Origin: Bacteroidales bacterium
GTDB lineage: Bacteria; Bacteroidota; Bacteroidia; Bacteroidales; Muribaculaceae
Assembly: GCA_014800685.1 (NCBI GenBank)
Contig: JAAVFQ010000016.1
Location: 118,433-182,432, forward strand
DNA length: 64,000 nt
Direction of reading: 5' to 3'
Below the pieces are notes generated by a model, which worked only from the letters and a program-made list of their open reading frames with translations, was not told the origin of the DNA and did no database searches. Made by a program: the position numbers and the translations under genes. Position 1 is the first letter of the stretch. Every line of letters begins with the position of its first letter. This document shows, piece after piece, positions 7,114-13,843 of the stretch.

Positions 7114-9066
7114 TCAGCGCAGCAGTATTTTGTCGGCTTTGGAGCCTTTTACGCGGATGTAGACTCCGGCGGGGAGATATTCGCCTGTCACTTCGTGTCC
7201 GGTAAGGTCGAAGAGTCTTACGGGTGCCTCTTCGATGCCTATGCTGCTGACGGCTCCGGGAGTCTCGTTGTCCTCTTTAGTAAGCTGAATAAATGCTACG
7301 GGACTGAGGTTGCCATTTACGAGGCCTATGGCTTTTATGGTGCAGGACTCGGTCACCTCAAAGACATCTTCATAAAGCTTTGTCGACTCGGATGAGGGCT
7401 CCCAGGTGTTGAGGTCTACTTTGGGATCAGTGCCGTCGAGTGTGTAATAGAAGAAGGGGTCTTCGTAGTTGCCGTCGGAATATGAGATTTCCACATGGGC
7501 TGAAGAGGTGAAGGAGCCGGTGGTGATTTCGCCATCCTGATCAAGGACGAGGATGCCGGGAGCCGGCAGCTCGATGGGATCGGGAGTGGGATCGGGAGTG
7601 GGATCGGGAGTGGGATCGGGAGTGGGATCGGGAGTCGGGTCGGGCTCGGGTGTCTCCTCTTTCACTACGAGGCGATAGAGGTCTATGCGTTCCATGCCGT
7701 TAGATGTGTAGGTGGTGAAGCGTTCGGCTCCGGAGTTCTGGTTATAGCAGATTTTGCCGGCTTTGCCGAAGCTGATTTCCGTGCCCTGAGTGGTGATGTC
7801 GATGTTAGCAATGGCGGCATCGGTGGAGGGGAGTTCGTAGAGGCTCATGTTTTTGGCCGAAGTGGAGGCCAGGTAGCCGTAATCGTTACCTTCGGCGTCT
7901 GCCACGCGGATGGAATATCCGCCATTGAGAGGCTCAATGGTGAGAATGGCTGTTCCGGCGGGCATCTCTGCGATGATGTCGTCAGCAACGGTAGCGGCAG
8001 CCGTAGGATTGAAATATTTGCCGTTAAGGGTGTAAGACATTGCGGCATGGGCATTGTGAGAGACAATGGCATAGCGCATTTCGGCATCAATCTTCTCGCC
8101 CGGCGCGACAGCTATCCAAGAGCCTTCAGGAGCCGCTCCGGGTCCCGGGGTCGGGTCAGGATCGGGTGTTGGATCGGGATCCGGGTCAGGATCGGGAGTG
8201 GGGTCGGGATTGGGAGTAGAGGGGCCGGGTTCGTAAGAGCCGTCGTAGGAGAATCCCTGGTCCATCTTGTTTCCCCAGATGTATTCGGCGAGTTCGGGGC
8301 AGTCGATGAAGGGGTTGCGGTTGCCCTGTATTTTATAGATGGCCTCGTTTCTGTCTGTCTCCTTTTCATCCACCGGGTCGAGTCTTGACCATTCGAGGAG
8401 AAGGTCAATGGCCCAGGGGCGGAAAGAGGGATATGATGAGCCGTCAAACATATAGTTGCGGTCTGATGAGGAGGTCATCCATGCGATGTCGTCATAGATA
8501 GTGAAGATATACATGAAAGCGCGGGCCATGTCTCCTTTATAGCAGTCGGCGGGCTCATATACATGTTTCGCACCTCCGGAGGCTCCGGAGGTGGGAGTGC
8601 CGACCTTGGTATATCCGTTGTCATACTTGACGCCTTTGCTTGTGACCTGCACAGTCTTTACGTATCCCAGGGGATAGTTAGACTTCCAGTTGTTGGCCTC
8701 GGAGTTGGAGGGGTTGAGGTGGAAGAGGTCTTTATATGCATCGTTTTTGGTGCCTCCCCACCATGAGTTGGCCACTGAGTGCTCAATGTTAAGGCTGCCG
8801 TGGCCATTATCGGCCGACACTTCATTGGGAGAATACATATCCCACCAGATGGCTCTGCCGTTGACCATGCGGACATCCGTCTGGCGGAATGCGTTCCATG
8901 TCTGGTCGCCGTAAGAGATGACGGTATGTTTGCGTGCCACCTTCTTGGCGGCAGCCTTGAGGTCTCCTTTGTTGAGGCCTTCGAGCGAAGAGTAGTAGTT
9001 TTCGGGAGCTTTGGCAAACGCGAGAAGGGCTGCGAATGCCAGCATCATAGATATACTTCTTTTCAT
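7114..9066 (-). CDS. Secreted endonuclease I family protein with Pro/Asp linkers and sorting tail
   Basis: 650 residues. Signal peptide (1-20), then an endonuclease I domain (about 23-270). It carries WWDMY, the beta-beta-alpha metal motif IEHSVANSWWG (His96), DLFHLNPSNSEANNWKSNYP and GNRNPFIDCPELAEYIWG. This family cuts DNA and RNA non-specifically outside the cytoplasm. A PDPT/PDPD linker (about 286-308), a beta domain, a second PDPT linker, a chitobiase-like beta module (YYTLDGTDP) and a type IX-like tail (LFDLTGHEV...LPAGVYIRVKG) follow. It is the last gene of the nuclease/TonB operon, 26 bp after a paralogue. The extra C-terminal modules, absent from the paralogue, may bind cell wall, carbohydrate or the cell's own surface (inference). 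Confidence 0.9.
   Translation of the reverse strand: MKRSISMMLAFAALLAFAKAPENYYSSLEGLNKGDLKAAAKKVARKHTVISYGDQTWNAFRQTDVRMVNGRAIWWDMYSPNEVSADNGHGSLNIEHSVANSWWGGTKNDAYKDLFHLNPSNSEANNWKSNYPLGYVKTVQVTSKGVKYDNGYTKVGTPTSGASGGAKHVYEPADCYKGDMARAFMYIFTIYDDIAWMTSSSDRNYMFDGSSYPSFRPWAIDLLLEWSRLDPVDEKETDRNEAIYKIQGNRNPFIDCPELAEYIWGNKMDQGFSYDGSYEPGPSTPNPDPTPDPDPDPDPTPDPDPTPGPGAAPEGSWIAVAPGEKIDAEMRYAIVSHNAHAAMSYTLNGKYFNPTAAATVADDIIAEMPAGTAILTIEPLNGGYSIRVADAEGNDYGYLASTSAKNMSLYELPSTDAAIANIDITTQGTEISFGKAGKICYNQNSGAERFTTYTSNGMERIDLYRLVVKEETPEPDPTPDPTPDPTPDPTPDPTPDPIELPAPGILVLDQDGEITTGSFTSSAHVEISYSDGNYEDPFFYYTLDGTDPKVDLNTWEPSSESTKLYEDVFEVTESCTIKAIGLVNGNLSPVAFIQLTKEDNETPGAVSSIGIEEAPVRLFDLTGHEVTGEYLPAGVYIRVKGSKADKILLR
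7576..7635 (-). repeat. Five perfect 12-bp repeats in a linker
   Basis: Plus-strand unit GGGATCGGGAGT is repeated exactly five times in tandem. On the minus strand it encodes the PDPT linker between the beta modules of the endonuclease. The unit is in frame, so slippage would change only linker length. A related but degenerate PDPD linker repeat lies at about 8150-8210. Confidence 0.95.
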
Positions 9067-9092
9067 TTCAAAAAAATGTATAGTAGTCGGGA

Positions 9093-10814
9093 TTAATATA
9101 CTACCGTTTTGAGGGGAGCGGGGTTCTGATCGGTAGTGACGATGTAGACTCCGAAGGGGAGCATGATGGTTTCACCACCGGCGGCAGATTCTTTGAAGAG
9201 GAGGCATCGGCCTGTAAGGTCGAAGACGCGGAGGTTGGTCTGTGGCTGATCAACGATAAGCGTGAAGCCACCCTCAACGGGAGCTAAGGTGAGGGGCTGG
9301 GATTTCATGATTCCTGCCACTGAAGAGCCGGCGCTGACCATAATGGAGTTGGAGGGCTCAGAGAGGTAGCCGAGTCGTGAAGACTGCACGGTGTAAGACT
9401 CATCGATAGCGACGTCGCGGTCGGAGATTTCAGCTGAGTTGGTGTCTGAAATGATAGTGGAGGCCTGCGGGCCATCGGCAGTATATTGCACTCTGGTGAC
9501 GACGTAGTAGTCTACGGTCTGCGGCGCCGCTACCCAGTTAGCAGTGTATCCGGTGTCGGAGATGTCTGAGGCGGGAAGGGCCTCGAGCTTCGAGAGAGTG
9601 GGGATTGCCATAGCCTGTCCGCACAAAGTGATTGCGACGCCCTTGTCCGGGGCGAGGCCGCCGTCATAGAGAGAGAGGGTGGCGGAGTGATTGCCGGTAG
9701 TCTTCGGATTGTAGTAGACGTTGAGATGGTAGACGTCAGAATTGTTAAGGTCGGCAGCAGAGATTGTGTTGCTTTCGAGGGAGAATTGTGCGCGGTCAGA
9801 GCCGGAAATTCTGAGCGAGAGGGGAGCTGTGAGGTTGGAAGCGACGATTTCGAGGGGACGTGTGGCAGTCTGAGTGACTGCTACCTGACCGAAGGCGAGC
9901 TCAATGCCGTTTTCAGGGCGGATGAGTTCAGGGTCGCCGCTGATAGGGGGAGTGACGTTGCCCCCCTGCTCACTGATGCGGAAGACTTCCGTGGTTCGGG
10001 TTCCCCAGATATATTCGGCGAGTTCAGGGAAGTCAATGAAGGGGTTTCGGTTGCCCTGCTGAGACTCCACGCCTTCATTGCGGTCTATCTCTTTCTGGCT
10101 GACGGGGTCTTGTCTGGCCCACTGGAGAAGCATGTCCATAGCCCAGGGCTGGAGAGTAGGCCAGGTCTGAGTGCGGAACATATATCCATAGACCCAGTCG
10201 AGGTCATCATAGACAGTGGCGATGTAGAAAATGGAGCGTGCGAAGTCTCCTTTGTATTCATCGCCGGGTTCGAAGACCTTTCCGGCACCGCCGCCGTATC
10301 CGGTCTTGGGAGAGCCGACTTTTGTAAGGCCGTTGTTATAGGAAGGATTGTCTGTTAGTCCGAAGGGGTAGTTGCTTTTTGCCTGATTGGCCGGGCCGTC
10401 AGAGGGGTAAAGATTCCAGAGGTCGGTATAAGCCGGCGTGTATTCCACATCGTTGTTCTTCTTCCACCATGACTTCGGGATGGAGTGCTCGCGCTGCATT
10501 TTGTTGGCGGAGAAACTGCTCCGCGGAGTCTGGTTGCCTGAGATAAGATAGATGTTGTTGGAATACATATCCCACCATCTTCTGGATCCATTCACCAGGT
10601 CGGGATAGATGTCAGTGTAAATCCAATAGTCCGGAAGGTCGGTATATCCAAGTCGAGTATGAGATGATACGCATTCTTTGGCAGCCGCTTTAAGAGCTTC
10701 TTTCGACTTACCGTCCATTTTGTCGTAGTAGCCCGGGCGGTATTCAGCCTGAGCGAGCTGCGAGGCGCCTATAAGAGCTGCTGTGAAGATAAGTGAATTA
10801 AAAAAGTGTTTCAT
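9093..10814 (-). CDS. Secreted endonuclease I family protein, shorter paralogue
   Basis: 573 residues. Signal peptide (1-23, cleavage near AQA). The endonuclease I domain (about 25-280) has RRWWDMYSNN, the catalytic motif QREHSIPKSWW (His110), DLWNLYPSDGPANQAKSNYPFG and GNRNPFIDFPELAEYIWG. A beta-sandwich of the 'choice-of-anchor' type follows (about 300-405), then a fibronectin-III-like stretch (about 410-495). The end is a degenerate sorting tail (LRVFDLTGRCL...FGVYIVTTDQ). It presumably acts on extracellular nucleic acid alongside its neighbour. The two nuclease domains clearly differ, so they may divide labour by substrate (inference). It starts a possible sub-unit of the operon, since 186 bp with a hairpin separate it from the upstream lipoprotein gene. 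Confidence 0.9.
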   Translation of the reverse strand: MKHFFNSLIFTAALIGASQLAQAEYRPGYYDKMDGKSKEALKAAAKECVSSHTRLGYTDLPDYWIYTDIYPDLVNGSRRWWDMYSNNIYLISGNQTPRSSFSANKMQREHSIPKSWWKKNNDVEYTPAYTDLWNLYPSDGPANQAKSNYPFGLTDNPSYNNGLTKVGSPKTGYGGGAGKVFEPGDEYKGDFARSIFYIATVYDDLDWVYGYMFRTQTWPTLQPWAMDMLLQWARQDPVSQKEIDRNEGVESQQGNRNPFIDFPELAEYIWGTRTTEVFRISEQGGNVTPPISGDPELIRPENGIELAFGQVAVTQTATRPLEIVASNLTAPLSLRISGSDRAQFSLESNTISAADLNNSDVYHLNVYYNPKTTGNHSATLSLYDGGLAPDKGVAITLCGQAMAIPTLSKLEALPASDISDTGYTANWVAAPQTVDYYVVTRVQYTADGPQASTIISDTNSAEISDRDVAIDESYTVQSSRLGYLSEPSNSIMVSAGSSVAGIMKSQPLTLAPVEGGFTLIVDQPQTNLRVFDLTGRCLLFKESAAGGETIMLPFGVYIVTTDQNPAPLKTVVY

Positions 10815-10851
10815 AATAATTCTAAAAATTAAGCTGGAGGTGAGAGTGAGT

Positions 10852-10888
10852 AAATATCGTTGGAGAGATAAAAATATCGTTGGAGAGA
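10852..10888. repeat. 17-bp direct repeat with 20-bp period
   Basis: AAATATCGTTGGAGAGA occurs exactly at 10852-10868 and 10872-10888, in the gap upstream of the endonuclease at 9093-10814. The 20-bp phasing (about two helical turns) would suit cooperative binding of a regulator; this is inference. Confidence 0.7.
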
Positions 10889-10946
10889 CAAAGAGGTGAA
10901 ATGTCGGGTTGAAGGGGGGCTTCGTTATATTTCAGGAGGGAGGATA

Positions 10947-10983
10947 GCCCCTTCCTCCCGGAGCGGGTCCGGAAGGAAGGGGC
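10947..10983 (-). promoter_or_regulatory. GC-rich hairpin inside the nuclease operon
   Basis: 16-bp arms (10947-10962 and 10968-10983, one mismatch) with a 5-nt loop lie just after the DUF5689 lipoprotein stop. No U tract follows on the minus strand. It may be a partial terminator or a 3'-end stabiliser that lowers or uncouples expression of the two endonuclease genes. Confidence 0.55.
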
Positions 10984-11000
10984 ATTAAGATAGTAAAGTA

Positions 11001-12791
11001 TCAGTTGAGGATGATGAACTCAGAAACCTGGTCAAGGATTCTGGTGCCATATCCCTTATTGATGTTGCCTTTCAGCTTGACGTGGTTGAGGTAGGCATTG
11101 GGGTTAGCGCGCAGACCGAGTGTGGTTCTTGCGGCGGTGTTGGCGCGGAGCTTGACTGGGATAGCGTTGGCGAACGCATTGGCCGTGGGGGTAGCACCGA
11201 GGATAATGTTGTTGTTGTTATATCCGTCGCCGGAGGTGTCATCGCTGACCATAACGTTGCTCCACTGAGCGCCGGAGTCGAGCGAACCGCCGTTGATGTA
11301 GCCGACGATGTAGCCTTCCACCCATACGTCAGCCTGCGTGTCGGAAGCGGCAGTCTGCTGAATGTAGTAGATGGAATAGGGGTCTTCTTCAGTGCCGGAG
11401 CCCATGGAAGATGAGGGAGGGGTGACGGTGCCGCCGCCGGCTTCCAACTCAAATTCCGAGGCAGCGCCGCTTTCGGGGGTTACGCCGCCCATTCCATAGA
11501 TTTCAGCAAATCTTCCGGAGACGTTAAGGAGTTGACCGTAGACACCGGGATTGTCAAGAAGATTGACCTGGCTGCGGAGAGCGCTGCCCTGGTTGAGGCT
11601 CACTACCATGCAGAGGTTATAGTCCTTGCAGTCGGCAGCGGGAGCTATGACTACGTTGTTGTCAAGCTCAGCGTCAGAGCCCCAGATGATCTGGTCGTTG
11701 TCAGTGACGGCGGAAACGCCGGTCTTCACGGAGCCCACGATGTAGCCCTTGACCCAACCGGAAGTTTCGCCCTGCAGTTCGAGAGCCTCTTCGATGGTAT
11801 AGGGATCCTGACGGGTGCCCTTAGAGTCGAAGATGACGTCGCGGGAAGAGCGGAGGAGAAGCTGCCAGGTGCCGTTGAAGTAGGAGAGCAAACCGCGCAC
11901 GGTGCCGACGCCTTCGGGGACGATCTGATTGTAGAACGTGGAGTAGCCCGAGGTGCGGACGATTACTGAAGAGACGCCATCGGTGATAGTGCGATTGACG
12001 CCGCTGCTCTGGTATTCAGAGAAGGGGAGCTCGCCGCCGTCAACGAAAGAGACGTTGCGGAACTCCACTAGCTGGCTTGACATCTCAAGGACGCCTTCCG
12101 TAGTTGTGGGGAGCTGTCCGGGAGTCATGACAGTGCAGTAGAGACCATCGGCGGGTCTCTGCTGTCCGAAGTTGATATACTGCACTTCCTGGTCGGGGAG
12201 ACCGTTCTTCTGAGAATGAGCAGAGAAGTCTTCAGCAGACATGAAAGACACCTGATAAGTGCCGTTGTAGTCGCCGAGACCGCCAATCTGTATGAGTCCG
12301 GCATACTTGCCGAGGTAGAGTCCGGTGACGTCAAGGACTATTTCCTGTCCTACACGGTAGTCATTATACATGGAGAGCTTTCTTACCGAGAGTGTAATGG
12401 CGTCTGTGCCGTCCTGGATGTAAAGAGCCTGATAGATGTTACCGGAGGCATCTGAAGAGATGACGCGACCCTTGATGATGTAGTGGTCGGCGAGGTTCGG
12501 GCTGATTCCTGCTTTGAGGGCGCTCATCTGGGTCTCTTCGCTCTTATTGAGGTCAGCGGCGTTGACGTATCCCTTTTCGCGGTCGAGCATGAGGAGCGCG
12601 AAGTTCTCATCGGAGCTTGCCTGCGATGCGAGTTGCTTAAGGTCAGCGATAGAAATATTGGCTTGCATGGATGCTTCGGGCACGACGAGTGCCGGAGTGT
12701 CCATGTCGGCCTGACAGCCTCCGAGCATTGCGGAGAGAGTCAGGGCGGCGCATATCGCTATGTTTTTGAGAAATGTCTTCATTTTTTCCAA
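11001..12791 (-). CDS. Lipoprotein with DUF5689 and two DUF6359 OB-fold-like domains
   Basis: 596 residues. Lipoprotein signal (lipobox LGGC, Cys26). A DUF5689-like domain (about 45-330, with HYIIKGRVISSDASGN and LYIQDGTDAITLSV) is followed by two DUF6359-like units, each starting G(T/S).(Q/E)DPY(T/S)I and containing GYIVG (about 335-460 and 475-590). These are predicted beta-barrel, OB-like domains (general view of the families), consistent with nucleic-acid binding. In other Bacteroidetes such proteins recur beside TonB receptors and secreted nucleases. Position between the TonB receptor and the endonucleases suggests an outer-membrane, SusD-like helper that holds nucleic acid; this role is inference. 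It lies 30 bp after a smaller DUF6359 lipoprotein gene. Confidence 0.75.
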   Translation of the reverse strand: MEKMKTFLKNIAICAALTLSAMLGGCQADMDTPALVVPEASMQANISIADLKQLASQASSDENFALLMLDREKGYVNAADLNKSEETQMSALKAGISPNLADHYIIKGRVISSDASGNIYQALYIQDGTDAITLSVRKLSMYNDYRVGQEIVLDVTGLYLGKYAGLIQIGGLGDYNGTYQVSFMSAEDFSAHSQKNGLPDQEVQYINFGQQRPADGLYCTVMTPGQLPTTTEGVLEMSSQLVEFRNVSFVDGGELPFSEYQSSGVNRTITDGVSSVIVRTSGYSTFYNQIVPEGVGTVRGLLSYFNGTWQLLLRSSRDVIFDSKGTRQDPYTIEEALELQGETSGWVKGYIVGSVKTGVSAVTDNDQIIWGSDAELDNNVVIAPAADCKDYNLCMVVSLNQGSALRSQVNLLDNPGVYGQLLNVSGRFAEIYGMGGVTPESGAASEFELEAGGGTVTPPSSSMGSGTEEDPYSIYYIQQTAASDTQADVWVEGYIVGYINGGSLDSGAQWSNVMVSDDTSGDGYNNNNIILGATPTANAFANAIPVKLRANTAARTTLGLRANPNAYLNHVKLKGNINKGYGTRILDQVSEFIILN

Positions 12792-12821
12792 ATCTTAAAA
12801 TTAGAGTGTGGTGAGATGGAT

Positions 12822-13805
12822 TTATTTCTCTCCGGTCACCTTAATGCCGTCAATCTCGAGGGTTCCGGCGATGGTGGAAGTGGAGGTGTAGTTAAATCCG
12901 AGTTGCACTTTCTTTCCAACGTAGGGAGTAAGGTCGATGACACCGCTGTCTACGTAAGAGAATGAGGTGCCTTCCGGGAAGTTGATGTCGGTGAGTTCTA
13001 TCCATTCACCGCCTTCGACTCTAATGGCAGCCGCAATCATAGAGAGCATAGTGGCGTGGTCATTGAAATAGTTTGCGGCCCATCTCCAGTTAGCCTCGGC
13101 AGAAGTGTATCCCGAGAGGTCGATGAGGGGAGAGATAGCCCAGGAGTCGGATGCATATCTTGAACCACCTACGTAGGCAGAAGCCACGAGGCCATATCGG
13201 GTGTCTACTTTCCAAACGGAGTTGAGTCCGGGAGCGAGTTCGATGTCGTTATATGAGAATCCGCTGATGTCGCCGGAAGTGAAGCTTGAAGAGTAGATAG
13301 TGGGTTTCTCCTTGATGCCGGTGTCGCCCCAGTTATACATGGTTATGGATTTGATACCGGCGTTATTGGAGAAGTAGCGTTCGTTATTGCATTTGAGGGT
13401 GACCTGCTTACCGAGGTTCTGGGGATTAGCCTGGAGGTTGAGAGCGTCGCGGGCATCGCCGGTGAGGGCCACGGGCACGCAGTTTTCCCAGTTGGTCTCA
13501 GTGGGAGAGACGGCCATGAGGATGTTTGAGGTCAGAGTGGCCTGCGCATTGAAAGTGCAGGTAGTCTCGTTCATGGCAAAGTTGTCTCCGGAGGTGTCTA
13601 TCCAACCTACGATATAGCCGGTGACCCAGATGTCGTTGCCCTTGCCGCCATTAGCGAGCTGAGAAACGCGATAGGGGTCGTCCCAAAGACCTGTGCCGAG
13701 GCCACCATCGGGAAGGATGACGGGGGGCTGAGAGAAGTCGTCGTTGCAGGCTACGAAGTTGAGTGCCATAAGCAGCAACGCCATGTAAGATAATATCTTT
13801 TTCAT
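12822..13805 (-). CDS. Lipoprotein with DUF6359 domain and jelly-roll-like domain
   Basis: 327 residues. Lipoprotein signal with Cys20 (NFVAC). A single DUF6359-like unit (about 38-155: GLWDDPYRVSQ, WVTGYIVGWID) is followed by a beta-rich domain (about 165-327: SSSFTSGDISGF, WAISPLIDLSGY, GTLEIDGIKV) of the 'choice-of-anchor J'/MAM-like kind. It lies 38 bp after the TonB-dependent receptor and 30 bp before the larger DUF5689 lipoprotein, so all three are probably co-transcribed and meet at the outer membrane. It takes the place that SusD-type proteins hold in glycan loci but shows no SusD helices. A nucleic-acid capture role is inference from neighbours. Confidence 0.7.
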   Translation of the reverse strand: MKKILSYMALLLMALNFVACNDDFSQPPVILPDGGLGTGLWDDPYRVSQLANGGKGNDIWVTGYIVGWIDTSGDNFAMNETTCTFNAQATLTSNILMAVSPTETNWENCVPVALTGDARDALNLQANPQNLGKQVTLKCNNERYFSNNAGIKSITMYNWGDTGIKEKPTIYSSSFTSGDISGFSYNDIELAPGLNSVWKVDTRYGLVASAYVGGSRYASDSWAISPLIDLSGYTSAEANWRWAANYFNDHATMLSMIAAAIRVEGGEWIELTDINFPEGTSFSYVDSGVIDLTPYVGKKVQLGFNYTSTSTIAGTLEIDGIKVTGEK

Positions 13806-13843
13806 TTTCTGTGAATCAATTTAGTCAGTTACTGCCTGGGGAC

